Positions 53,317 through 61,851 of a DNA stretch of 64,000 nt are shown here, one piece after another. Position 1 is the stretch's first letter. Each line of letters opens with the position of its first letter. The stretch spans positions 992,001-1,056,000 of the forward strand of contig NZ_CP194041.2 of the NCBI RefSeq assembly GCF_050870875.2, given 5' to 3'. The notes under the pieces were generated by a model, which worked only from the letters and a program-made list of their open reading frames with translations, was not told where the DNA came from and did no database searches. Both the position numbers and the translations under genes were made by a program. Source of the DNA: Agarivorans sp050870875. GTDB taxonomy: Bacteria; Pseudomonadota; Gammaproteobacteria; Enterobacterales; Celerinatantimonadaceae.

Positions 53317-53706
53317 TCAGTGGCGTTTTGTCATACTTCCTTTAGCGACGAGGGTGTCGAGAATAGCGATGTCACCTTGCCATTGGAGTTTGCCGCTGAC
53401 TCGCCAGAGAGAACCGATGGCTGGTGGCTGGGGGAGGTTCGCCAAGATTTGTAATTCAAGAGCGGAACCATCGGTGGTGATGGCCTTCAAGTTGTAGTGG
53501 CTGGGGGATGTTTTCCGACTCGCTAGTAGGCGAATATTGCCACGACTCAGCCCTTGAAAAGTCTGGCTCAGGGCCTGTTCTAAGCGGGGGAGCTGAGAGG
53601 TTTGAAACGGGCTATCAGGTGACCAGGTGTAGTAACAAAATACACCAATAAATAAGACCATCACCAAAGGTAAGCGTTTATCGATATGTCGGGGATCTTT
53701 CGACAT
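53317..53706 (-). CDS. Hypothetical protein with N-terminal membrane anchor
   Basis: 129 residues: a basic start (MSKDPRHIDKRLP), one hydrophobic helix at about 13-29, and a periplasmic domain ending with a beta-rich stretch (GSLWRVSGKLQWQGDIAILDTLV) that resembles an OB-type fold. No family recognised; possibly a cell-envelope protein. Confidence 0.55.
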   Translation of the reverse strand: MSKDPRHIDKRLPLVMVLFIGVFCYYTWSPDSPFQTSQLPRLEQALSQTFQGLSRGNIRLLASRKTSPSHYNLKAITTDGSALELQILANLPQPPAIGSLWRVSGKLQWQGDIAILDTLVAKGSMTKRH

Positions 53707-54923
53707 TTTGGGGTCCTCGTTGTGATGCTCTAGGTGCAGGCTTAGACTTGCGCCTGATTAACTGAAAGGCTAGTGCCCATTGGTAATTAAAGCTACTTCT
53801 CTCAGCGAGGTTAACTTACCCACTAGTGATCCGTTTTGTTCAAAACTTTACGAGCAGTGGAGCAGTTTAGGCTATAAATTATCCAGTTAAGTGGCCTGAT
53901 ATGGGCATCTCATTAAGCCTAATTGTCACTTTGCTGGGATGCTTCTCGATTGCTGGTTAACGAGTTATTACTTCCTAATGCTAGGTGTGTACATTTAAAT
54001 TTTATATGCTCATCTAAAAAACCATCTACGGCATTTTGTCACCAATTAATCATCTGCTTTGGGGGGAGCGATTCAGCTATTCATTCTAATCTAAGGGCTT
54101 CTTCTGCTATGTTGAAATTTTATGGGCGTTATTTATTTTCTGAAAGAGAACTGCGTCTGCCTTTACTAAAGACTAAGCTATTTATCTGATTTGATAGACT
54201 AAATTTAATTTATCCTTGTTTTATTTTTTGTTTTTGCTTTTGTTTTTTTACGTTTTTTGTTTGTTGTTTAAAGTCTTGTGACTTTTATTTCGCCTTCTAA
54301 ATTTAAACGTTTTTCAGATGAGTTTAAAAGTGGCCCCTAAAAAACCGATGATTAAATTCAAGGTCAATCATTGATTGCGAATCTTCTTGATGAATTAAGT
54401 GGTTCATATATTTCATTATATATCAGTATGTTGGGGGTTTTATTGTGGTTATATTAATTGGGGGAGGATTGTTTTTTTATTATGTGATGTAAATCATTTA
54501 GACCTTTTTCTCTTAATGATTAATTTATAGGCACCTGTTTTATCCTTGAGTTGCTCGTTACTTTTTGTTTAGGAATGTTTTATAAAATCATTAGTGTGAA
54601 ATAGCTCAACATTCCCAAATTACTCTGTTGATTTCTTACTCACTTTATACAACTATTGATTATCGAAATAACGGTTTGTTTTTTTAGATCCGCTATTTTG
54701 TTTTGTGTTTTTTTGTGGGTGATAGGTTTTTAGTTCTTGTGGGAGGTTGTATTTAATCCTAAATATATAAGTTTTAAATTGTTTTTTATGTATTTTTATA
54801 ATGGCTTTAAATCTGTTGGGTGTGTTCATTAAAATAAGATCATAAGAAATGATATTATCAAGTTGTAGCATGATGTATATGCAGATTTGTCATTCCTTTA
54901 CATGAATTTGAATAGGATTTGAG
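53707..54923. other. AT-rich non-coding region upstream of pectate lyase
   Basis: About 1.2 kb, very AT-rich, especially from 54,180. Small open frames (53,923-54,189 plus; 54,653-54,871 minus) have no recognised content and look random. The lyase promoter should be here. No convincing KdgR site was identified by eye. Confidence 0.4.
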
Positions 54924-56918
54924 ATGATAATGCAAGCGAAGAAATATTCTTTATTTACATTGAAGGCGACAGCGATTGCTGTGTCTTTGTATACAGCGGG
55001 GGCTTTAGCCAACGGCGGTTTTGCTACTCAAAATGGTGGAACGACTGGGGGACAAGGTGGTGCGGTTGTTTATGCCAGTACCGGTACCCAAATTCACGAA
55101 GCCTTATGTAATCGATCCTCTAGTGATACGCCTATTATTATTAGAGTTGAGGGCACTATTAATCACGGTAATACCAGTCAAGTATCTGGCGATAGTTGTA
55201 ATACAGCAGCAGATAAAATTGAACTAAAAGAAGTCAGTAATATTAGTATTATTGGGGTCGGTAGTGGCGCTTTATTTGATGAGCTCGGTATTCATCTACG
55301 AGCGGCATCAAACATTATTATTCAAAATGTTCACGTTCGGAATGTTAAAAAATCAGGCTCACCAACCTCTAATGGTGGGGATGCCATTGGTATGGAGAGT
55401 AATGTATATAACGTCTGGGTGGATCACGTCACATTAGAGGCCAGCGGCGGAGAAAGTGACGGCTATGATGCCTTATTTGATATGAAAGCCACCACCAAGT
55501 ATGTCACGCTATCTTACAGTATATTACGCAATTCTGGACGGGGTGGTTTGGTTGGCTCTAGCGATAGTGATGACACCAATGGTCCAGTGACCTTTCATCA
55601 CAACTATTACCAAAATATTAACTCTCGCACTCCCTTGCTTAGACACGCAACGGCTCACTCTTACAACAATTACTATGATGGTTTAATCTCTTCGGGAATG
55701 AATCCTCGAATTGGCGGCCAAATTCGTGCTGAAAATAACTATGTGAAAGATTCTAGCGATCCTTTAGGGACTTTCTATACCAATGATATGGGTTATTGGC
55801 AGGTGAGTGGCAATATATGGGACAACGTGAGTTGGTCGTCTGACGATGATAAGTTACACCCCGCTGGACCGAACCCTGTTTCAACCACTTCTATTAGTAT
55901 TCCGTATAGTTACTCGATGGATGACGCAAGTTGTGTTCCTGCCTTGGTGTTAGCGGCTGCCGGGGCAAATAAAGGCCTGGCTGTGTCTGACGGGAGCTGT
56001 TCACCGACGGATCCGACTGACCCAACCGATCCAACTGACCCAACCGATCCGACCGATCCTACGGTTCCTGGTGATGGTGAGAATCTTGCCTTAAACGCTG
56101 CCGCAGATGGTAGTTCTAAAGCCAGTGGTACCAGTTACGGTAATGTGATTGATGGTGACACCGCTACCTATTGGGCCCCTTCAGGCTCAACCGGTACCAT
56201 TAACGTTAAAAATCTAAATACCACTATCAACGCCGTAAGAATTGTTCCATCTTCAGGCACCGAGGGGCGGATTAGTTCTTGGGCATTAGTGAACTATGAT
56301 ACGGGTGAAACTTTGGCAAATGGCGGTACGGTGCCAGATGTGATTACTTTCTCTGACGTCAACTTGAACAAGCTGAGCTTTGTGATTCAGGCTGCGAGCG
56401 CAAGCCCGCAAATCGCCGAGTTTGAAGTTTATAATGGCTATACCAGTGGGGGTTCCGATGGCGGAAGCTCGGTGGTGAATGGTACCGTGAATGGCACCTA
56501 CAAAATTTCACCATTGCATAGTGCGAAAGCGCTTGATGTTGCCAACTGTGGTAGCAGTAATGGGACGAATGTGCAGCAATTTAGTTGGTTAGCTAACGAT
56601 TGCCAGAAGTTTGTTATCTCTAACGTGGATGGTATTTGGCATCGTATTTCGCCAGTGAATGCTTCAACGAAAGGGGTAGAAGTGGCTTCTTCTTCAACCA
56701 GTGCAGCAGCCAATGTACAACTCTATGATTACTGGGGTGGTGCGAATCAACAGTTCCGCTTCCAAGCTGCAGGTTCAGGTAAATGGAGAATCATTAACCG
56801 AAATAGTGAGTTGTGTTTAGATGTGGCGTCTAAGTCAGCGGCTGATGGTGCTAATATCATCCAATATACTTGTAAGGCGGGTGCTGAAAATCAGATGTTT
56901 GTTTTAGAGCGTCAGTAA
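54924..56918 (+). CDS. Secreted pectate lyase (PL1) with F5/8-type and ricin-type carbohydrate-binding domains
   Basis: Cleaves polygalacturonate by beta-elimination outside the cell. 664 residues: signal peptide 1-30 (ending GALA); PL1 parallel beta-helix at about 30-360 with VWVDHVTLE, DGYDALFDMK (calcium region) and NSRTPLLRHA, where the RxPxxR arginine is catalytic; a linker of six TDP repeats at 362-379; an F5/8 type C-like (CBM32-type) domain at about 385-508; and a ricin-like beta-trefoil (CBM13) at about 520-664 with cysteine pairs. The upstream ribosome-binding site is weak. Monocistronic, between AT-rich DNA and a terminator. No other pectin genes are nearby. Confidence 0.92.
   Translation: MIMQAKKYSLFTLKATAIAVSLYTAGALANGGFATQNGGTTGGQGGAVVYASTGTQIHEALCNRSSSDTPIIIRVEGTINHGNTSQVSGDSCNTAADKIELKEVSNISIIGVGSGALFDELGIHLRAASNIIIQNVHVRNVKKSGSPTSNGGDAIGMESNVYNVWVDHVTLEASGGESDGYDALFDMKATTKYVTLSYSILRNSGRGGLVGSSDSDDTNGPVTFHHNYYQNINSRTPLLRHATAHSYNNYYDGLISSGMNPRIGGQIRAENNYVKDSSDPLGTFYTNDMGYWQVSGNIWDNVSWSSDDDKLHPAGPNPVSTTSISIPYSYSMDDASCVPALVLAAAGANKGLAVSDGSCSPTDPTDPTDPTDPTDPTDPTVPGDGENLALNAAADGSSKASGTSYGNVIDGDTATYWAPSGSTGTINVKNLNTTINAVRIVPSSGTEGRISSWALVNYDTGETLANGGTVPDVITFSDVNLNKLSFVIQAASASPQIAEFEVYNGYTSGGSDGGSSVVNGTVNGTYKISPLHSAKALDVANCGSSNGTNVQQFSWLANDCQKFVISNVDGIWHRISPVNASTKGVEVASSSTSAAANVQLYDYWGGANQQFRFQAAGSGKWRIINRNSELCLDVASKSAADGANIIQYTCKAGAENQMFVLERQ
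56007..56060 (+). repeat. Tandem repeat encoding the TDP linker
   Basis: Six 9-base units, each coding Thr-Asp-Pro with varied third bases, form the flexible linker between the lyase and binding domains. Such arrays can change length by slippage. Confidence 0.9.
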
Positions 56919-56947
56919 TTCTTTAACTTGAGTTTTAGCTTGTGCTT

Positions 56948-56984
56948 AAAAGCCGCTCTGTGAAATAACAGAGCGGCTTTTTTT
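56948..56984 (+). terminator. Rho-independent terminator after pectate lyase
   Basis: AAAAGCCGCTCTGT pairs with ACAGAGCGGCTTTT around GAAATA, with a T-run. It lies 29 bases after the stop. Confidence 0.93.
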
Positions 56985-57068
56985 GATGTCGCAAATCGAC
57001 ATGGGCGAAACCATCGCGTTTCGGTAACTCAGTATGCTTTATCGCGTGTCAGTCAAGGTTTGGCTTGC

Positions 57069-57476
57069 TTAACTGTCGTCATCTTCACCATCGCTACCTT
57101 TTTTAAACATCGATAAATTTAAAGATTGGGGAGTTCCTAGCCAATAGGCGTACTCGGTATGATCGCGTAAGTTATTACCGGTTTGGGCATGCACCAAAAT
57201 GTTTAAGTCTTGGCGTTGTGCTTCTAACCAAGGAATGAGCTGTTCAAAATGTTGTTCTGAGAAACTAAGCTGGCAACTCCAATGTGGGTGAGGGCCAACT
57301 AAGGTTTGATGCACTCTCCCCATTTTAATCGCGCATTTTTGCGCGGCCTGTTGGCATAGCTGTGTCGCAAATTCGAGGCTCGTAGCATCGAAATACACGT
57401 GGGCGTGATAGTGTTTATGGACATTTTGGGGAAAGTAGGGATTCAAGTTGAGCGATCCTTCGGTGATGAATGACAT
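57069..57476 (-). CDS. DOPA 4,5-dioxygenase-family protein
   Basis: 135 residues with the small-family pattern YHAHVYFDATS, GPHPHWSCQLSF and HAQTGNNLRDHTEYAYWLG, whose histidines probably bind a metal. Named after fungal and plant DOPA extradiol dioxygenases; the bacterial role is unclear. Standalone gene. Confidence 0.8.
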   Translation of the reverse strand: MSFITEGSLNLNPYFPQNVHKHYHAHVYFDATSLEFATQLCQQAAQKCAIKMGRVHQTLVGPHPHWSCQLSFSEQHFEQLIPWLEAQRQDLNILVHAQTGNNLRDHTEYAYWLGTPQSLNLSMFKKGSDGEDDDS

Positions 57477-57569
57477 GATTACATTGTTGTACTAATTGAT
57501 GAGACTTGCTATATAATTGCTCACTTCGTCGCCAAGGGCGGTGTTGTAACACTAACTAATGAGGTGAAC

Positions 57570-57809
57570 ATGAGTCACAAAAACAAACGGGCTAAGCAGC
57601 TTGCCCATGCGCATGGCCGAGGCCAGATCAATGATAATGCGCTTAAAGCTTTAGTCACCAGTCCACTGTTTAAAAGCAAAGTGGAGCGGCCTAAAAAGGG
57701 TAAAGGTTCATATAACAGAAAGGGGCATCAGCTGAAGGGCGATGCTCCTTTTAACATTTTGACTTGCAACTTACTTAAGCAGTCATCAGTAGGTGTTGCA
57801 GTTCTTTAA
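57570..57809 (+). CDS. arfA: Alternative ribosome-rescue factor ArfA
   Basis: Recruits RF2 to ribosomes stalled on nonstop mRNA as a backup to tmRNA. The core GQINDNALKALVTSPLFKSKVE followed by KKGKGSYNRKG matches ArfA. 79 residues from the ATG at 57,570 (GAGGTG just upstream); a GTG at 57,564 is less likely. A terminator-like hairpin lies inside the gene, as in the known regulation in which truncated mRNA makes ArfA a tmRNA target. The 3' end overlaps the convergent yjjG by 35 bases. Confidence 0.88.
   Translation: MSHKNKRAKQLAHAHGRGQINDNALKALVTSPLFKSKVERPKKGKGSYNRKGHQLKGDAPFNILTCNLLKQSSVGVAVL
57719..57754 (+). terminator. Intragenic hairpin/terminator in arfA
   Basis: AAAGGGGCATC (57,719-57,729) pairs with GATGCTCCTTT (57,741-57,751) with one G-T wobble and is followed by Ts. 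It begins around codon 50 of arfA, after the essential KGKGSY segment, as expected for the nonstop switch. Confidence 0.75.
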
Positions 57810-58452
57810 GTGAATTCACTTCGTGCTTAGGCGCAATCCCTTCAGGTTTAGCATGACCATGTCGGTTCAACCAACAAGTATCAATACCTGCGTTAATCCC
57901 GCCTTGAATATCCGAGTGCAGATTGTCCCCCACCATTAAAATAGAGTCTTTTGCAGGATGCTTCATGTGCTTAAAGGCATGATTAAAAATATCAACATGC
58001 GGTTTAGCGATACCGACTTGTTCGGAAATAACCAGTGGGAAAAAATAGCTTTTTAAACCAGTGCGTTCTAAACGGATCGTTTGTAAGGCGGTGAACCCGT
58101 TGGTGATGATCCCCATTTTGACTTTGCCCGATAAAGCATCTAGAAGTTCTTTGGCTCCCGGTAATAAGCTGCAAATGTCGGCCATGGCATTTAAAAAGGC
58201 ACTATTTAGTTGTTGTGGATGAAGTCCTAACTTGGCCGCCCATTGGCTAAAGCGCTGCTGCTGGAGTTCGCGAGCGGATATTTTTCCGGCCTGATAGTCG
58301 ACCCAAAGCGGTAAATTAACGGTTTGATAGTGTTGATAGTCTTGCTCATTAAAGTTAACCCCATAGCGCGAGAACATCAGTCTGAGCCCCGCAAAGGCAT
58401 CAAAGTTGAATAGCGTTTCATCAGCGTCAAATAGGATCCATTGGTATTTCAT
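57775..58452 (-). CDS. yjjG: Pyrimidine 5'-nucleotidase YjjG
   Basis: HAD-family nucleotidase acting on pyrimidine and non-canonical nucleotides. Motif I FDADETLFNFD with D9 and D11, motif II GIITNG, motif III/IV VGIAKPHVDIF and MVGDNLHSDIQGG. 225 residues, colinear with E. coli YjjG (LPLWVDYQAGKI, NAMADICSLLPGA). Confidence 0.94.
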   Translation of the reverse strand: MKYQWILFDADETLFNFDAFAGLRLMFSRYGVNFNEQDYQHYQTVNLPLWVDYQAGKISARELQQQRFSQWAAKLGLHPQQLNSAFLNAMADICSLLPGAKELLDALSGKVKMGIITNGFTALQTIRLERTGLKSYFFPLVISEQVGIAKPHVDIFNHAFKHMKHPAKDSILMVGDNLHSDIQGGINAGIDTCWLNRHGHAKPEGIAPKHEVNSLKELQHLLMTA

Positions 58453-58649
58453 TCTCTGCGCACCTTACAACTTAACAGGCGACTTATGCTGGGCTAAGTG
58501 ACTCATATTGTCAAAAATGTTTTACAGAACAAGGCGATTCAGTTGATGGCTGAGGGGCTTCGACTTCACCAGAAAATCTGCGATTCTTAACGAAGCCTTT
58601 AAACCTGCATCCATTGCTGATTTAACTCCGTTTAAGCTGGCCTTATAAC

Positions 58650-58677
58650 TTGCAATTAACCCAAAAAGGAGTACAAT
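58650..58677 (+). promoter_or_regulatory. Candidate sigma-70 promoter of the rpsP operon
   Basis: -35-like TTGCAA (58,650-58,655) and -10 TACAAT (58,672-58,677) separated by 16 bases, about 65 bases before rpsP. The GC-rich stretch after the -10 (CCGCGG) resembles a stringent discriminator, as expected for ribosomal genes. Confidence 0.6.
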
Positions 58678-58744
58678 TCCGCGGCTTCAATTAGCGGGAC
58701 TCCCATTTAGGGACCTTAAATTTTTTAACTAGTATGAGGACGAT

Positions 58745-58990
58745 ATGGTTACCATTCGTTTGCAACGTGGCGGCGCAAAAAAGCGTCCATTCTATCAAGT
58801 AGTTGTTACTGATAGCCGTAATTCACGTGACGGTCGTTTCATTGAAAAATTAGGTTTTTTCAATCCGATTGCTCGTGGTCAAGAAGAGCGTATTCGCTTA
58901 GAACAAGACCGCATTGATCACTGGGTTGGCCAAGGCGCTGCGGTTTCTAACCGTGTAGCTAAGCTAATCAAAGATTCAAAAGCAGCATAA
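58745..58990 (+). CDS. rpsP: 30S ribosomal protein S16
   Basis: 81-residue ribosomal protein S16: MVTIRLQRGGAKKRPFYQVV, DSRNSRDGRFIEKLGFFNP. First gene of the conserved rpsP-rimM-trmD-rplS operon. Confidence 0.98.
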   Translation: MVTIRLQRGGAKKRPFYQVVVTDSRNSRDGRFIEKLGFFNPIARGQEERIRLEQDRIDHWVGQGAAVSNRVAKLIKDSKAA

Positions 58991-59015
58991 TTCAGTCTTT
59001 TTTAGTGGAGTTAAG

Positions 59016-59546
59016 ATGAGCAATAAAGAACAGCCCATCGTGATAGGTCGCTTAGGTGCCGTTTACGGTATTAAAGGGTGGCTTAAAGTTAACTCGTTCA
59101 CTGAAGATGCGGAAGCTGTTTTTAACTATCAACCTTGGTTGATAGGTCGTTCTGGTGAGTATACTTCGATTGAAGTGACAGAATGGCGGCGACACAGTAA
59201 ATCTTTCATCGTGAAGCTTGCGGGCTTTGATGTGAGAGAACAAGCTCAGAGTTTAACCGGGATGGATATTGCGGCTTCGCCGGAGGTTCTACCGGAGCTA
59301 TCTGATGATGAATATTACTGGCGTGACCTGATGGACATGAAAGTGGTGAATCGCAGTGGCTATGACTTAGGACATGTGACCGATTTAATGGAAACAGGTT
59401 CGAATGATGTCTTGGTTGTGAAAGCCAATTTAAAAGATGCCTTTGGCAAAAAGGAACGGTTAATCCCGTTCGTAGAGTCTCAGATAATTGATAACATCGA
59501 TCGCGAGTCTCAAACTATTACTGTTGATTGGGATCCTAGTTTTTAG
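59016..59546 (+). CDS. rimM: Ribosome maturation factor RimM
   Basis: 176-residue 16S rRNA processing factor that binds S19. N-terminal RimM barrel (IGRLGAVYGIKGWLKVNSFT) and C-terminal PRC barrel (EYYWRDLMDMKV, GSNDVLVVKA, RLIPFVESQIID). Second gene of the operon, 8 bases before trmD. Confidence 0.96.
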   Translation: MSNKEQPIVIGRLGAVYGIKGWLKVNSFTEDAEAVFNYQPWLIGRSGEYTSIEVTEWRRHSKSFIVKLAGFDVREQAQSLTGMDIAASPEVLPELSDDEYYWRDLMDMKVVNRSGYDLGHVTDLMETGSNDVLVVKANLKDAFGKKERLIPFVESQIIDNIDRESQTITVDWDPSF

Positions 59547-59554
59547 GTTCCTTT

Positions 59555-60328
59555 ATGGCTGAGCAGACACCACAGTTGTGGGTGGGAATAGTGAGTCTAT
59601 TTCCGGAAATGTTTCATGCTATAAGCGAGTACGGTGTGACTGGGCGTGCGGTAAAACGTGGCTTAGTTAAGATTGAGTGTTGGAATCCGCGTGATTTCAC
59701 TCATGATCGTCATCGTACGGTGGACGACCGGCCTTACGGCGGTGGCCCTGGTATGTTAATGATGGTACAGCCCTTACGGGATGCGATTCATGCTGCTAAA
59801 CAGGCTGCTGGTGATGGGGTTAAGGTGATCTATATGTCACCGCAAGGGCGTACCTTGAAGCAAGATGGAGTAATGGAGTTAGCTCAACAGCAAAAGCTGA
59901 TTATAGTTGCGGGTCGCTATGAAGGCATTGATGAACGCTTAATTCAAGCCGAAGTTGATGAAGAATGGTCGATTGGTGATTATGTGTTAAGTGGTGGTGA
60001 GCTGCCAGCAATGAATATGATAGACGCCGTCTCGCGGTTAATTCCGGGAGTTTTGGGGGATAAAGCTTCAGCTGAGCAGGATTCATTCTCTGATGGATTG
60101 TTGGATTGTCCACATTATACTCGTCCAGAAGTTTTGGATGGGCAGGCGGTACCTCCGGTACTGCTCAGTGGAAACCATAAAAAAATTGAAGAATGGCGCT
60201 ACAAACAAGCACTTGGGCGAACCTATTTGAGGCGACCGGAGTTATTGGAGAATCTAGCTCTGACTGACAAGCAAGAGAAGATTCTTGCTGAGTTCATCCA
60301 AGAGCAAACGCCCTTGGATAATAAATAA
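59555..60328 (+). CDS. trmD: tRNA (guanine37-N1)-methyltransferase TrmD
   Basis: Makes m1G37, preventing frameshifting. Trefoil-knot SPOUT enzyme: VSLFPEMFHAISEYGVTGRAVKRG, DDRPYGGGPGMLMM, knot motifs GRYEGIDERL and SIGDYVLSGGELPAM. 257 residues. Confidence 0.97.
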   Translation: MAEQTPQLWVGIVSLFPEMFHAISEYGVTGRAVKRGLVKIECWNPRDFTHDRHRTVDDRPYGGGPGMLMMVQPLRDAIHAAKQAAGDGVKVIYMSPQGRTLKQDGVMELAQQQKLIIVAGRYEGIDERLIQAEVDEEWSIGDYVLSGGELPAMNMIDAVSRLIPGVLGDKASAEQDSFSDGLLDCPHYTRPEVLDGQAVPPVLLSGNHKKIEEWRYKQALGRTYLRRPELLENLALTDKQEKILAEFIQEQTPLDNK

Positions 60329-60355
60329 AGATTCAGTTAATTCTAGGAAATAGTA

Positions 60356-60709
60356 ATGAGCAATATTATTAAACAGCTCGAAGAAGAGCAATTGAAGCAA
60401 GACGTACCTGCGTTCGCTCCTGGTGACACAGTAGTTGTACAGGTAAAGGTAAAAGAAGGTAATCGTGAGCGTCTACAGGCGTTTGAAGGCGTAGTAATTG
60501 CTAAGCGTAACCGTGGTTTACACTCAGCATTTACTGTTCGTAAAATTTCAAACGGTGAAGGCGTTGAGCGTGCATTCCAAACTCATAGCCCGCTAGTTGA
60601 GAGTATTACTGTTAAGCGTCGTGGTGACGTTCGTCGTGCTAAACTTTACTACTTACGTGAACTTTCTGGTAAGAAAGCCCGTATTAAAGAAAAGTTGGCG
60701 ACGAAGTAA
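60356..60709 (+). CDS. rplS: 50S ribosomal protein L19
   Basis: 117 residues: PGDTVVVQVKVKEGNRERLQ, VESITVKRRGDVRRAKLYYLRELSGK. Last gene of the operon; strong terminator follows. Confidence 0.98.
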   Translation: MSNIIKQLEEEQLKQDVPAFAPGDTVVVQVKVKEGNRERLQAFEGVVIAKRNRGLHSAFTVRKISNGEGVERAFQTHSPLVESITVKRRGDVRRAKLYYLRELSGKKARIKEKLATK

Positions 60710-60724
60710 GTCTACTTCTTCGAG

Positions 60725-60752
60725 AAAAAAGCCCGCGTATGCGGGCTTTTTT
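60725..60752. terminator. Rho-independent terminator after rplS
   Basis: AAAAAAGCCCGC-GTAT-GCGGGCTTTTTT, perfect stem with A- and T-runs, usable by both converging genes. Confidence 0.95.
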
Positions 60753-60762
60753 GTGCGCGAGT

Positions 60763-61083
60763 CTAGGCGATTTCTAAGACTGAGTTGTCACCACCAACAC
60801 CACTGTTCTGATAGCTATCTGCGAGCCAATCGTTGTCATAGGTTTCGGTCCCATCAGCTAAGCACAGTTTATATTTAAACTGATAGCTTGCTTGTTGGTC
60901 CGTGGGAACATTGACCACGACTTTAAATTTGCCATTTTTGAGTTTGGTTAGCTCTATCGGCTGCCACTCATTAAATTCGGCAATTAAATAGATCTGCGCG
61001 GCGTCTTGGGTGGCTTCCTTTTCAATTTCAAAGGTGACCTTTACTTCAGGTTTTGACTTTAGATATTGCTTTTTTAAGGGCAT
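60763..61083 (-). CDS. Standalone glycogen-binding-like (isoamylase early-set) protein
   Basis: 106-residue single-domain protein resembling the CBM48/AMPK glycogen-binding fold: VKVTFEI, IYLIAEFNEWQPIELTKLKNG, SYQFKYKL, YDNDWLADSY. The start at 61,083 (MPLKKQYL) has GGAGGAG 6 bases upstream; the longer frame to 61,146 is unlikely. Probably binds a glucan or acts as a small adaptor; no catalytic domain is present. Confidence 0.8.
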   Translation of the reverse strand: MPLKKQYLKSKPEVKVTFEIEKEATQDAAQIYLIAEFNEWQPIELTKLKNGKFKVVVNVPTDQQASYQFKYKLCLADGTETYDNDWLADSYQNSGVGGDNSVLEIA

Positions 61084-61182
61084 GCTATTCTCCTCCGAGA
61101 GATAAAATAAATCCGTATACATTGTGACCAATAGTGATTCTTTCAAAAAAGTGAGAGCTTGGTCAATAGTAGATTGGTTTTT

Positions 61183-61851
61183 TTAAAGTTGAAAGTATTG
61201 TCGAAGGATCTCTTGAGTAAACACAGTTTTAAGGTAATAACCTCGAGGAAGTACTTGAATTAGGCTGCCATTGGGTCCTATGGCGGCAGTTCTTGCCTTG
61301 TTATTTGCGGCCTTAGGACGTAATTGTAGTACCTGTCCTTGGCGTGCCGTTATTTGTTCAATTTGGCCAAAGCTAATCATCTCCATTTGCTCTTCCCAAT
61401 CAGCTTGGAGTTGCTGGTTTTGCTCCGCTGAAGGGCTCCACAAAATTGGGTTTGCGACAATCCGTTGCGGGATAGGGATGCTTCGTTCTGCCAATATGGG
61501 GATCCACAATACTCGCGAAAGCTTATTGTAGACATTGCTATGATGCCAAGTCAGCCCTGCCACATTAGTGAGCGGCGTAATACATACATAAGTACTTTCC
61601 AGAGGTTTACCTTGTGCATCAATTGGGATCGTTTTTAATTCGATGCCTAGTTCGGGAAAGTCTTGAATCGGCTTGCTGCCAGCGCTTGCCCCTAGGCACC
61701 ATTCAATCAGTTGACCCCCCCAGCCTTTTTGACGTTTAAAGTTAGCGGGAATGCTAAAGCCTTCACGTAATGCTAATTCACCAAGACTCAGTCCGGCTAA
61801 GGATTGGGCGCGAGCGTAGAGTTCGGCTTCACTATTTGGTTTGCTGATCAT
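61183..61851 (-). CDS. mutH: DNA mismatch repair endonuclease MutH
   Basis: Nicks the unmethylated strand at hemimethylated GATC sites in mismatch repair. Catalytic D64, E71 and K73 (DFPELGIELK) match E. coli D70/E77/K79; E50 also conserved. 222 residues. Presence of mutH implies Dam-directed repair and a Dam methylase elsewhere. Divergent from rppH-ptsP as in E. coli. Confidence 0.96.
   Translation of the reverse strand: MISKPNSEAELYARAQSLAGLSLGELALREGFSIPANFKRQKGWGGQLIEWCLGASAGSKPIQDFPELGIELKTIPIDAQGKPLESTYVCITPLTNVAGLTWHHSNVYNKLSRVLWIPILAERSIPIPQRIVANPILWSPSAEQNQQLQADWEEQMEMISFGQIEQITARQGQVLQLRPKAANNKARTAAIGPNGSLIQVLPRGYYLKTVFTQEILRQYFQL

Noticed and set aside
54653..54871. Minus-strand 72-codon frame in AT-rich DNA
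   Set aside because: Low-complexity, lysine/asparagine-rich translation expected from AT-rich non-coding sequence; no ribosome-binding site or motif.
56007..56060. Tandem repeat as CRISPR or regulatory repeat
   Set aside because: It is in frame and codes the TDP linker of the pectate lyase; there are no spacers.
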